A DNA stretch of 64,000 bases, taken from NCBI GenBank assembly GCA_963705385.1, contig OY970075.1, positions 682,001-746,000 of the forward strand. The letters are read 5' to 3'. Shown here piece by piece: positions 25,925 through 35,170 of this stretch. The stretch's first letter is position 1, and each line of letters opens with the position of its first letter. The notes beneath the pieces were generated by a model, which worked only from the letters and a program-made list of their open reading frames with translations, made no database searches and was not told where the DNA came from. This DNA is from MFD02979-c5 sp963705385 (GTDB lineage Bacteria > Bacteroidota > Bacteroidia > Cytophagales > Amoebophilaceae). Made by a program: the position numbers and the translations under genes.

Positions 25925-26866
25925 TTGACAGAAAAGCTTATCCAACTTAAAGGTGTTACATTGGTTGATTTTCTAGGTATAGAAAACAGCAATATCCGTG
26001 CCTTGGCAGCTGCTTTTCCAGAAGGCAAGATCGTTTCTCGGGGTGATGCAATACATATTAAAGGAAACGCTGAGGTTGTAAGTAAGATCTGCGACATTTT
26101 AAATGCTCTACTACTTCATTACCATCAATATGAATTGATAACAGAAGCTGCTATACAGCATTATATTAGTGAAGAAGGTAGCAAACCTTTGCAAGAAAAT
26201 AAAAAAGCAATTATTACCCACGGGGCTAGAGGGGCGCTGGTTAGGCCTAGGACAGCCAACCAAGAGAAGCTAATAGCAGCGGTGAACAACAAAGACATGG
26301 TCTTTGCTGTTGGACCTGCAGACACTGGGAAGACCTATACGGCTGTGGCCTTGGCCGTTCGGGCATTAAAAAATAAGCAAGTCAAAAAGATTATACTTAC
26401 CAGGCCTGTGATAGAAGCTGGAGAGCGTCTGGGCTACTTGCCCGGAGACCTAGAAGAAAAGATAGCACCTTACTTACGTCCTGTTTATGATGCGCTAGAC
26501 AACGTACTTTCTTCTGAAAAAAGAAGGTATTACCAGGAAAAAGATATTATCGAGCTTGCTCCATTGGCCTATATGCGTGGCAGGACCCTACACCATACTT
26601 TTGTGATCTTGGATGAAGCGCAAAATACAACTACTACCCAGATGAAGATGTTTCTGACTAGGATGGGCTTAAACACGAAGTTTATCATTACAGGAGATCC
26701 TACTCAGATAGACTTGCCCCAGCAGCATCCTTCAGGGCTTTTGAAAGCACTTGAGGTTTTAAAGGACATTCAAGACATTGCTTTTATCCATTTTGACAAC
26801 AACGATGTGGTGAGACACACGCTTGTAAAAAGTATCATCAAAGCTTATGAAAAGCAAAGTCGCTAA
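25925..26866 (+). CDS. phoH: PhoH-like ATPase
   Basis: 313 residues, the PhoH/YbeZ group of P-loop ATPases, often linked to RNA metabolism. Walker A appears as GPADTGKT near residue 127, where the family usually has GPAGTGKT; the invariant G, K and T are kept. Walker B is FVILDEAQNTT, with TGDPTQIDLP as the sensor region. Start is TTG, giving MTEKLIQLKGVTLVDFLG, which matches the Bacteroidota family N-terminus. No ybeY is adjacent. Confidence 0.93.
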   Translation: MTEKLIQLKGVTLVDFLGIENSNIRALAAAFPEGKIVSRGDAIHIKGNAEVVSKICDILNALLLHYHQYELITEAAIQHYISEEGSKPLQENKKAIITHGARGALVRPRTANQEKLIAAVNNKDMVFAVGPADTGKTYTAVALAVRALKNKQVKKIILTRPVIEAGERLGYLPGDLEEKIAPYLRPVYDALDNVLSSEKRRYYQEKDIIELAPLAYMRGRTLHHTFVILDEAQNTTTTQMKMFLTRMGLNTKFIITGDPTQIDLPQQHPSGLLKALEVLKDIQDIAFIHFDNNDVVRHTLVKSIIKAYEKQSR

Positions 26867-27123
26867 CCCAAGGAGCCTGTCTGTAAGTCTGTTTTTTCTA
26901 AACTTTCCAGAATAGTACGCCTACTATTAAACAAGTTATCTATATTTTGTTATCTTTGTAAACTTATTGAAGGGCAACACAATTAGCTCAAAAATTCAAT
27001 GCAGTAGTAGAAGTACAGCCCCTATTGGTCTACACATCTTATGATTATCCTGCTGCCGTAAGTGTTTTTATTGAGGAGTAAGTCCACACAGATAAAATAA
27101 TCCAACCTTAAAATAATCTAACC

Positions 27124-28278
27124 TTGAATTTATTTATTGAACTAGGGATCACAAAAAATTTAGCCCAAGCGCTGGCAGAAAATGATATTACCCAGCCCAC
27201 TGAGATCCAAGAAAAGGCTATTCCCATTCTTTTAGAAGGAAAAAAGGATTTTATTGGCTTGGCCCAAACAGGCACAGGCAAGACAGCTGCCTTTGGGCTT
27301 CCTTTGTTACAACGTATCAACGTACAAAATCAGCAAGTCCAGGCGCTTGTATTGTCACCCACTCGGGAGCTAGGCCAACAGATTGCTAGCCAGCTGCATC
27401 TATTTGCCAAACATATTCCTCGTATAGCTATACAGGCTGTGTATGGGGGGGTCCCTCTAAATCCCCAAATAAGGGCTCTAAAAAGACCTACACATATTGT
27501 TGTGGCTACTCCAGGAAGACTTATTGATTTGATAGAGCGCAAGGCTGTCCAGCTGGCTCATGTAACACATGTGATATTAGATGAAGCAGATGAAATGCTC
27601 AACATGGGCTTTCAGCCAGCTATCGACCAGATTCTCTCTTTTATTGGTAAAGAAAAATTGATCTGGTTGTTTTCTGCTACCATGCCTAAGGAGATCAAGC
27701 GTTTGGTGCACCAATACATGGCTGATGATTATGTACAGATTAAAGTAACCCCTACAGAAGAATACAATAAAAATATTGAACACCAGTTTATGGTATCTTC
27801 AGCAGATACCAAGCAAGGGGCACTACAGGCATTTTTGAACGCAGATAGTAGCAAACGGGGTATTATCTTTTGTAGAACCAAAGCTGCCACACAAAAACTA
27901 GCTTATACCCTCACGCACAATGGCCTTCAGGTAGATGCTTTGCATGGCGACCTTTCTCAGAGCAAAAGAGACAAGGTAATGAAGAAGTTCAAAGCCCATC
28001 AGTTGCAAGTACTGGTTGCCACTGATGTGGCAGCACGAGGCATTGATGTCAAAGACTTGAACTATGTCATTCATTACAACTTACCTGAACAGCTTGAGTA
28101 CTATACGCACCGGAGTGGACGGACAGGCCGGGCAGGTAAACAGGGTATATCACTTAGTATAGTTACACACCAAGAAGTCAAAAGGATCAAAGTAATTGCG
28201 CGTGAACTGGCATTGCAGTTTACACAAATCAAAACTCCTGATCATAAAGGGCCAACTGCGCGTGCGTTTGTGGAGTAG
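27124..28278 (+). CDS. DEAD-box ATP-dependent RNA helicase
   Basis: 384 residues. Q motif (QPTEIQEKAIPILL), Walker A AQTGTGKTAAF, motif II LDEADEML, motif III FSATMP, motif V ATDVAARGIDV and motif VI HRSGRTGRAG are all present. It unwinds structured RNA in ribosome assembly or mRNA decay. It lacks a long basic C-terminal tail, so it is a minimal core close to RhlE/CshA/DeaD-core; which one is not decidable. Start is TTG (MNLFIELGI). Just upstream are two similar 14-15-base segments (taatccaaccttaaa and taatctaacctt), a local duplication. Confidence 0.94.
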   Translation: MNLFIELGITKNLAQALAENDITQPTEIQEKAIPILLEGKKDFIGLAQTGTGKTAAFGLPLLQRINVQNQQVQALVLSPTRELGQQIASQLHLFAKHIPRIAIQAVYGGVPLNPQIRALKRPTHIVVATPGRLIDLIERKAVQLAHVTHVILDEADEMLNMGFQPAIDQILSFIGKEKLIWLFSATMPKEIKRLVHQYMADDYVQIKVTPTEEYNKNIEHQFMVSSADTKQGALQAFLNADSSKRGIIFCRTKAATQKLAYTLTHNGLQVDALHGDLSQSKRDKVMKKFKAHQLQVLVATDVAARGIDVKDLNYVIHYNLPEQLEYYTHRSGRTGRAGKQGISLSIVTHQEVKRIKVIARELALQFTQIKTPDHKGPTARAFVE

Positions 28279-28421
28279 GCAGGTAAGGCAACAGCTGTGT
28301 TAACTTTTCCAGCATGTTAGCCTACGCTTACCTAGGTAGTAAAAATCCCTTGCAAGGCCATTGGGATAATTTGATTGGCTGAGGCGGTACTACATCTGGC
28401 TTATCACACATCCTCCATAAC

Positions 28422-28823
28422 TCATAATTGAGCTCTCAAAACTGCTAAGAAGTTCCTGAGGTGCTTGAGGACATCTAGGATCTCTGCATTACTTTGGACT
28501 TTTTTGCGATTTTGCTTGAGTACTTCCCTAGCTCCTTGTAGGGTATAGCCTTGTTTTTTGACTAAGTAGTAGATACTCCTTAACTGAGCAATGCCTGCTT
28601 GTGTATACCTTCGGGCACCTTGTTTGTTTTTATGAGGCTTGAGAGAGGGGAATTTTTTCTCCCAAAAGCGAATCAGCGAGGTAGATACGTTGAGTAATTG
28701 GGCTACTTCTCCAATGGTGTAATATTTCTTTTCCTCAGCCTTGCTGCTTCCTTGATTTGGGCTTTCCTTGACTTGGTGATCGGTCGGTTCATCCATTGGG
28801 TTCCCCTGACGGTATTGATTCAC
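28422..28823 (-). CDS. MerR-family transcriptional regulator
   Basis: 133 residues. The MerR winged-helix is clear: YYTIGEVAQLLNVSTSLIRF followed by WEKKFPSLKPHKNKQGARRY and AGIAQLRSIYYLVKKQGYTL. The N-terminal 35 residues are polar and unordered. The C-terminal part is short with no effector-binding domain. The WEKKF form is the Bacteroidota type often seen next to M23 peptidase genes, as here: the M23 gene is 57 bases upstream in the same direction. Target genes are unknown. Confidence 0.88.
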   Translation of the reverse strand: MNQYRQGNPMDEPTDHQVKESPNQGSSKAEEKKYYTIGEVAQLLNVSTSLIRFWEKKFPSLKPHKNKQGARRYTQAGIAQLRSIYYLVKKQGYTLQGAREVLKQNRKKVQSNAEILDVLKHLRNFLAVLRAQL

Positions 28824-28880
28824 TTGGTTTCTTTACATTTCACTAGGCAGGTTATGCAATGTCAGCACTGATAACTATAA

Positions 28881-29843
28881 CTAAGAAAGAGATTGAATCT
28901 TTCTAGAGGCAAGCTCTAGCACCTTATCATACTGCTCTGCGTCTAGCTCATGGAAGAAGTAGTGGACTGGATTAACTGGTTTCCTGTTTTTAAGTACTTC
29001 ATAGTGCAAATGAGGACCTGTAGCACCCCCTGACATCCCTACGTAGCCTATACATTGGCCGCGCTTTACCCTTTTTCCTTGCTTAATATTAAAGTCTTGT
29101 AAGTGGGCGTACCTGGTTGAGTAACCATAGCTGTGTTCTATTTCTACCCACTTTCCATAGCCTAGGCTTGTTTTTGCTACTTTGACTATGCCTTCTCCTG
29201 TAGCATACACAGGTGTTCCTCTTGGCGCCACAAAGTCTACGCCCCAGTGCATCTTATCTATCTTATGAATAGGGTGGGGGCGCATGCCAAAAGCTGATGA
29301 AAGACGTTTTAAATCTCTGTTCGAAAGGGGTTGAATGGCAGGTAGGGAAGCTAGTCTTTTTTCTCGGCTTTGTGCTAGCTTTAAGATCTCATCATAGGAC
29401 TTAGACTGAATGTACATCTGTCGTTTAAGTTGATCTACTTTTTGGAGTGTAGTTGCGATCAACGTATTTTTATTTATTAGGTCTTGGTAGCGATCTGTAC
29501 CGCCAACTCCGGCTCTCCTGACAGAGGTGGCAATAGGCTCAACTTCAAAAATGATTCTGTAAAGACTATCATCTTGGTGCTGTAGCTGAGCAAGTACCTG
29601 ATTACCTTTCTCTACTTCATTTTGAATAAGGTTGTAATGGAGCCGCAGCATTTCGTTTTCCTGTTTAAGCGCTGCTTCTTTAGGAGACTCAAAATAAGTA
29701 GTATAGCCAAAGAAGATACCGACGGCAATAATAAGGGAGACTGTTAAGAAGCCTAATAAGTCAAAAAGAACATCCCATTTTGAAATTCTGATTTGCTCGT
29801 AATTACAGGTCTTTGCATCGTAATAGTACTTTGTCTGTGCCAT
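28881..29843 (-). CDS. M23 family metallopeptidase (LytM-type), membrane anchored
   Basis: Endopeptidase of peptidoglycan cross-links, or an amidase activator if the zinc site is inactive. 320 residues: a basic N-terminus MAQTKYYYDAKTCNYEQIRI, one transmembrane segment (LLGFLTVSLIIAVGIFFGY), a coiled coil, then the M23 domain. Zinc and catalytic motifs are intact: HWGVDFVAPRGTPV (HxxxD), and GPHLHYEV (HxH). I chose ATG 29843; an in-frame start 63 bases upstream gives an unlikely N-terminus. Divergent from alaS, 136 bases apart. Confidence 0.92.
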   Translation of the reverse strand: MAQTKYYYDAKTCNYEQIRISKWDVLFDLLGFLTVSLIIAVGIFFGYTTYFESPKEAALKQENEMLRLHYNLIQNEVEKGNQVLAQLQHQDDSLYRIIFEVEPIATSVRRAGVGGTDRYQDLINKNTLIATTLQKVDQLKRQMYIQSKSYDEILKLAQSREKRLASLPAIQPLSNRDLKRLSSAFGMRPHPIHKIDKMHWGVDFVAPRGTPVYATGEGIVKVAKTSLGYGKWVEIEHSYGYSTRYAHLQDFNIKQGKRVKRGQCIGYVGMSGGATGPHLHYEVLKNRKPVNPVHYFFHELDAEQYDKVLELASRKIQSLS

Positions 29844-29979
29844 TTTATAGAGATATAGGCTGGATTGTTGTAGCTTCGTTTTTCTGCAAGCAAGCCCCCA
29901 AGGCAACTAATAATTTTGTTGAATTGCAAGCCCATAGCACTTAACGTCCACCACGCAAGTTTTGAAATTTCTGCTTAAG

Positions 29980-32619
29980 ATGCAAACAGAGACGATCAGG
30001 AAGAAGTTTATCCAATATTTTGAGCAAAAAGGCCACAAGCATGTGGCAGCTACGCCTATTGTTAACCAAGAAGATCCTAGTCTGATGTTTACCAACGCAG
30101 GTATGAATCAGTTCAAAGGCTTGTTTATTGACCATCAGCAAGCACCTTACCGGCGTGCTATCAGCATCCAACCTTGCCTCAGGGTCTCAGGAAAACACAA
30201 CGACTTAGAGGAGGTAGGGACAGACACCTACCACCACACCATGTTTGAGATGTTGGGCAATTGGTCTTTTGGAGATTACTTCAAAGAAGAAGCCATCCAA
30301 TGGGCTTGGGAGCTACTCACAGTGGTTTACCAACTACCTCAAGAGCGTTTATACGTGACCATCTTTGGCGGCGACGCCCAAGAGCAGCTAACCCCTGACC
30401 ACGAAGCCCATACAATTTGGCAACGCTACATCAGCACAGACAGGATACTACATTGCCCCAAGCAAGAAAACTTCTGGGAAATGGGTGATACAGGCCCCTG
30501 TGGCCCTTGCACGGAGATCCATATAGACATCAGGCCAGAGGCAGAACAAAAGCAAGTACCTGGCAAGGCCTTAGTCAACACGGGCCACCCGCAGGTCATT
30601 GAGGTTTGGAACTTAGTATTCATTCAGTACAACCGGCTAGCCAATGGCCAGCTAAAAGTACTGCCTGCCCAACATGTAGATACAGGCATGGGACTGGAGC
30701 GTTTGGCCATGGTATTGCAAGGCAAAGACGCTACTTATGACACAGACCTTTTTGTGCCACTTATCCAAGCCATCGCTACTGCTGCTGGAAAAGTGTATGG
30801 GCAAAAGGACAGCACAGACATAGCCATGCGGGTAATAGCAGACCACATCCGCGCAGTTACCTTTGCTATTGCCGATGGCCAGTCCCCTTCTAATACTCAA
30901 GCAGGCTATGTAATCAAAAGGATCCTTAGAAGAGCAGTACGCTATGGCTATACTTACCTGGGCTTTGCTACTCCTTTTATGCACCGCCTGGTAGCTGTGT
31001 TGGCAGCCCAGATGCAAGCAACCTACCCGCATATTCACCAGCAGCAAGCTTACATTGAAAAAATCGTTAAAGAGGAAGAAGAGACTTTTCTCAAAACCTT
31101 AACTACGGGACTACACAAGCTGGACCAGATTACCCAAGCCCTGCAAGGCAAGTCTAAGATGATAAACGGGGCTACAGCCTTTGAGCTCTATGACACTTAT
31201 GGATTTCCTTTGGATCTGACCATGCTTATTGCCCAAGAAAAAGGGCTGAAAATAGATGAGATAGGATTTGCTCAGGCTCTGCAAGTCCAGCGCGATCGCT
31301 CTAAAAAAGCTGCTGTCGTTAACCAAAGTGATTGGGTTATGGTGAACAAAGCAGACAAGACTACTTTTGTAGGATACGATCAGCTTGAAGCAACAGCTAG
31401 GATAGTCCAATACCGCACTGTCAAAGCACAGGGTAAACAAGTTTATCAAGTGGTCTTAGACCAGACGCCTTTTTATCCACAAGGAGGGGGCCAGGTAGGC
31501 GATACAGGGCAGCTAGTAGCAGTAGGGGAGAGGGTAGTAGTACTAGATACCAAAAAGGAAAACGACCTGATTATCCATTATACCGACCGACTCCCACAAA
31601 CGCTGACAATGCCTTTACAAGCCATCGTGGACTGTGAACGGCGCATGCTGACCGCCAACAACCACAGTGCTACACACCTTTTGCATGCAGCCCTCATGCA
31701 AGTACTGGGCCCACATGTAGCGCAGCGAGGCTCTTTGGTCAACGACAGGCTGCTGAGGTTCGACTTTTCACACCCTACTAAGCTAAGCCAGGAAGAAGTT
31801 GATCAAGTTGAAAGCCTGGTGAATGAAAAGATCCGAGCAAACATTATGCTGCAAGAGCAGCGCAATGTGCCTTTACAAGTAGCCCAATCCATGGGGGCCA
31901 CAGCCCTTTTTGGTGAGCAATATGGCGAGCAAGTACGCGTTATCACCTTTGATCCGGCCTTTTCTATAGTGTTGTGTGGTGGTACCCATGTACCTGCTAC
32001 AGGCCAAATTGGCTTTTTTAAAATCGTGGCTACTGCTGCTGTAGCTGCTGGTGTACGTAGAATAGAAGCTGTCACGGCAGTTGCCGCTGAAGCGTTTGTC
32101 AAAGAGCAGCTAGGCTCGCTCAAGGCCATCAAGGAGTTACTCAAACACCCTAAAGACCTGGAAAAAGCGGTTGGGAATTTGCTACAAGAAAAAACGGCTT
32201 TGAACAAAACTTTAGCTACTTACGAAGCAGCACAAATACGAGCTGCCACAGAACAGCTGCGTGGAAAGGTCAAAACAGTTCATAATATCCACCTATTGAT
32301 AGCCAAAGTAGCGCTACCCCACACAGAAGCACTTAAGCAGGTTGCTTTTGCGTTAAAAGAGGTCGGAGCGCCCTTCTTCTTGGTGCTAGCAGCAGCTGTA
32401 ACCCAAAAGCCCTATGTCGCTGTCATGCTTTCTGAAGATTTAGCCAATAGGTGCGCTCAAAACGCTCAGGACATGATCAAAATGCTTGCCGAGCCTATCC
32501 AAGGTGGGGGAGGAGGCAACCCTTCTTTTGCCACAGCAGGAGGGAAATACCTCAATGGCTTAGATCAGGTGCTCACTAGGGCAGAAGCTATATTTCAAAC
32601 GTTTGTGAAACCTTCTTAG
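29980..32619 (+). CDS. alaS: alanyl-tRNA synthetase
   Basis: Charges tRNA-Ala. 879 residues, normal. Class II catalytic motifs include FTNAGMNQFKGLF and EVWNLVFIQYNR; the editing domain has NHSATHLLHAAL (HxxxH) and CGGTHVPATGQIGFFKI for zinc; the C-terminal DHHA1 segment ends with GGGGGNPSFATAGG. I chose ATG 29980 (MQTETIRKKFIQYF), which fits the family, over an in-frame TTG at 29962. Confidence 0.97.
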   Translation: MQTETIRKKFIQYFEQKGHKHVAATPIVNQEDPSLMFTNAGMNQFKGLFIDHQQAPYRRAISIQPCLRVSGKHNDLEEVGTDTYHHTMFEMLGNWSFGDYFKEEAIQWAWELLTVVYQLPQERLYVTIFGGDAQEQLTPDHEAHTIWQRYISTDRILHCPKQENFWEMGDTGPCGPCTEIHIDIRPEAEQKQVPGKALVNTGHPQVIEVWNLVFIQYNRLANGQLKVLPAQHVDTGMGLERLAMVLQGKDATYDTDLFVPLIQAIATAAGKVYGQKDSTDIAMRVIADHIRAVTFAIADGQSPSNTQAGYVIKRILRRAVRYGYTYLGFATPFMHRLVAVLAAQMQATYPHIHQQQAYIEKIVKEEEETFLKTLTTGLHKLDQITQALQGKSKMINGATAFELYDTYGFPLDLTMLIAQEKGLKIDEIGFAQALQVQRDRSKKAAVVNQSDWVMVNKADKTTFVGYDQLEATARIVQYRTVKAQGKQVYQVVLDQTPFYPQGGGQVGDTGQLVAVGERVVVLDTKKENDLIIHYTDRLPQTLTMPLQAIVDCERRMLTANNHSATHLLHAALMQVLGPHVAQRGSLVNDRLLRFDFSHPTKLSQEEVDQVESLVNEKIRANIMLQEQRNVPLQVAQSMGATALFGEQYGEQVRVITFDPAFSIVLCGGTHVPATGQIGFFKIVATAAVAAGVRRIEAVTAVAAEAFVKEQLGSLKAIKELLKHPKDLEKAVGNLLQEKTALNKTLATYEAAQIRAATEQLRGKVKTVHNIHLLIAKVALPHTEALKQVAFALKEVGAPFFLVLAAAVTQKPYVAVMLSEDLANRCAQNAQDMIKMLAEPIQGGGGGNPSFATAGGKYLNGLDQVLTRAEAIFQTFVKPS

Positions 32620-32880
32620 CGTGTAAAAACAAGTTTGATATAGTTTTGCTGTTGTTTGCAAAAATATAAGCTACCAATGAAAAACATGTTTCCCTAATTC
32701 TCCAGCTAGAGAATCATCAGGCATAGACCCAATAAAAAGAATTCCCAGTTGGCTCTAAATAACTCGATATGTTGCTAGCAAGTAGGTGAGGGTGCAAGGT
32801 TTTTGACAACGCCTCATTGCTTACAGGATGGCAATAAGACAAAAATAGATACCTGCTAGCTAGCACGTTCTATAATAGCT

Positions 32881-32982
32881 TCAGTTTGTGGATTCTTTAG
32901 GGTTGAAGGCTTTGTAGTGTAGCAGGGCAGCTAAGTTGTCAAATCCTATAATCCCTAGGTTACCCCTGAGAAGGTGATAGCG
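32881..32982 (-). pseudogene. possible transposase C-terminal remnant
   Basis: A 33-codon frame bounded by an upstream in-frame stop and a terminal TGA encodes a coding-like segment (RYHLLRGNLGIIGFDNLAAL, then LHYKAFNPKESTN). The ending around A-x-x-x-x-FNP is reminiscent of transposase C-termini, but the family was not identified. Short length keeps confidence low. Confidence 0.3.
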
Positions 32983-33134
32983 CTATTTTTGAATAGGTTA
33001 AAGCACTATAGAGGTATAGCAACACGTTATTTTTAAGCGGGAAGCTTACTTTGCTTTCGGCAGTCAAACGGCAGTCAAATTTGCTGCCGCTCTCATCGGT
33101 TTTATTCATTGACGGCACTACCTAACAACAAATT

Positions 33135-33210
33135 GAGACCGTTGCAAAACCAGGTTTTAACACTCTTTATGGCTCAGAAACACATATTCCTTGAGTTTTA
33201 CAACGACCTA
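33135..33210. mobile_element. 76-bp element with imperfect terminal inverted repeats (copy 2)
   Basis: Starts GAGACCGTTGCAAAAC and ends GTTTTACAACGACCTA, imperfect inverted repeats (12 of 16). It has the same length as 16259-16334 and aligns with it without gaps; the outer 15 bases on the left and about 22 on the right are the most similar. Non-coding. Confidence 0.5.
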
Positions 33211-33423
33211 ATATTTTTTAAGTTTTGTAATAGTCTTGTGGTGGGCTAATTCTTTTTCTTTTATACTTTTACGAACTAAGCTTCAAGTTAGCTGCAGCGA
33301 TCGATAGCATCAATCAGCATGAGTACCAGGGCCTGTAAATATTCTTAAGCGACACATGTCATTAGCAACTAATTGATGGCCCTCTTGAAATGAAGGAGCT
33401 AGCGTAACTTATCGTTGAATAAA

Positions 33424-34878
33424 ATGTCAGTTAGAGAAAAGTATACAGCAGTCATAGGGTTAGAGGTACATGCACAGCTGTCGTTGCAGTGCAAAATGTT
33501 TTCGCCTGAGGCAGCTGTCTATGGTGCCCTTCCTAATACCCAGGTGAGTACCATCACGCTAGCCCATCCTGGCACCTTGCCCACAATCAACGAACAGGCA
33601 GTAGCCCATGCCATTAAACTGGGGTTGGCTTGTAATGCCACTATCACCAGAGAAAACACTTTTGCTAGGAAAAATTATTTTTATCCTGACTTACCCAAAG
33701 GGTATCAAATTACACAAGGAGAAATACCCCTTTGCCGGGGGGGATACATCACTATTGCTACCCAGGAAGGGCAAGAGCAAAATATCGACTTACAGCGAAT
33801 CCATTTAGAAGAAGATGCAGGCAAATCCATCCACGACATGGTCGATGGAGAGACCTTACTGGACTTTAATAGAGCAGGCGTAGCGCTGATAGAGATTGTG
33901 ACCCAACCAGACCTGAGGAGCGCTGAAGGAGCTTATAGCCTATTGGCTGAGATTAGGAAGCTAGTGCGTTACTTAGACATCTGTGATGGTAACATGGAGG
34001 AAGGTTCGCTGCGTTGTGATGCCAATGTGTCTGTCATGCTCAAAGAAGCAATCTCATTTGGAAAGCGGGTAGAGGTAAAAAATATGAACTCCATCCGCAA
34101 CGTACAGATGGCTATCGAGCATGAGATAGACCGCCAGATTGCCATACTCGAGTTGGGAGGCACAGTCATTGGCGAAACGCGTTCTTACAATGCTGCTACC
34201 AACACAACGACCAGCTTACGTACCAAAGAAAGGCTGAGTGACTACCGTTATTTCCCAGAGCCTGATCTACCACTGCTTATTGTGTCTGAGGTATGGATTG
34301 AGGAACTACAACAGACCATGCCTTTGCTGCCTAGAGCGTTTTTCAAGAAGTTTACAAATACTTATCAGCTTCCTGCCTATGATGCAGCTGTGCTGACAGA
34401 GAGCAGAGACATTGCCCTGTTTTTTGAGCAGCTATGCCAGCTAACGCCATACTATAAGGCAGCTTCTAACTGGGTCATGGGGCCTGTAAAGTCTTATCTT
34501 AATGAGATGACCGTATCTATACAAGAATTCCCACTTCGGCCTCAAAAGCTTGCTGAACTCATAGCGTTGGTGGCACAGGACAAACTCAGTTTCTCGGTAG
34601 CTTCGCAGCAGTTATATCCCGTACTGCTTGAGCAAGCTGACAAAAGCCCTCTAGCAATAGCAGAGTCGCTTAACCTACTCCAAGAAAGCGACACCAGTAA
34701 AGTACAGGTGCTGGTAGATGAGGTGATAGCAGCTTATCCAGAAAAAGTGATAGGTTATAGGAATGGCAAAAAAGGAATTTTGGGTATGCTGATGGGAGAG
34801 GTAATGAAAAAAAGTAAAAACAAGGTAGCCCCAAAGCTTGCCAGTACACTGCTCCAGCAGTGTCTGGAAGGGGACTAA
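33424..34878 (+). CDS. gatB: Asp-tRNA(Asn)/Glu-tRNA(Gln) amidotransferase subunit B
   Basis: Kinase/transferase subunit of GatCAB, which converts misacylated Glu-tRNA-Gln (and Asp-tRNA-Asn) to the amide form. 484 residues, normal. Clear motifs: YTAVIGLEVHAQL, FARKNYFYPDLPKGYQITQG, RIHLEEDAGKS, LIEIVTQPD, EGSLRCDANVSV. C-terminal YqeY-like tail present. I chose ATG 33424 (MSVREKYTAVIG); a TTG at 33415 is possible. gatA and gatC are not adjacent. It implies that the organism lacks or does not rely on glutaminyl-tRNA synthetase. Confidence 0.96.
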   Translation: MSVREKYTAVIGLEVHAQLSLQCKMFSPEAAVYGALPNTQVSTITLAHPGTLPTINEQAVAHAIKLGLACNATITRENTFARKNYFYPDLPKGYQITQGEIPLCRGGYITIATQEGQEQNIDLQRIHLEEDAGKSIHDMVDGETLLDFNRAGVALIEIVTQPDLRSAEGAYSLLAEIRKLVRYLDICDGNMEEGSLRCDANVSVMLKEAISFGKRVEVKNMNSIRNVQMAIEHEIDRQIAILELGGTVIGETRSYNAATNTTTSLRTKERLSDYRYFPEPDLPLLIVSEVWIEELQQTMPLLPRAFFKKFTNTYQLPAYDAAVLTESRDIALFFEQLCQLTPYYKAASNWVMGPVKSYLNEMTVSIQEFPLRPQKLAELIALVAQDKLSFSVASQQLYPVLLEQADKSPLAIAESLNLLQESDTSKVQVLVDEVIAAYPEKVIGYRNGKKGILGMLMGEVMKKSKNKVAPKLASTLLQQCLEGD

Positions 34879-35170
34879 AGCCAAGCCATTGCGTTAGAAT
34901 TCGTTTGCTTTTACAGCGTATTCCAATTTTAATTGATCCATACAACGCTTAATAGTGTCGTCGCATAACCCCTTCCATAGGAAGTAAGTAGACCTTCATA
35001 GAGGCTTGGTTAGGAAAAATATTTTTAGAATCATAAAGAAAGACCGTAGCGTCAACTAAGCACTGTCAATGCGCTAGCACAAGACATGGAATTTAGATCC
35101 ATACCTCTTAGGAAAGCCTTTAAGTACGCCCCTCTCTACACACTACAATCTATAATCGATAATTCAAAAA

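Larger units (their letters stand above)
32620..33423. other. 804-base intergenic stretch with mobile-element remnants
   Basis: Contains a short minus-strand frame (32881-32982, about 33 codons) reading LLRGNLGIIGFDNLAALLHY and then KAFNPKEST and a stop, which looks like the C-terminal end of a transposase, and the second 76-bp inverted-end element. The rest shows no gene. The promoter of gatB must lie here but no clean TTTG/TAnnTTTG pair was found. Confidence 0.45.

Noticed and set aside
26970..27082. Short coding-like plus-strand frame reading QLAQKFNAVVEVQPLLVYTS and ending TAA before the helicase gene
   Set aside because: About 33 codons without a start codon; could be a remnant, but nothing supports a gene.
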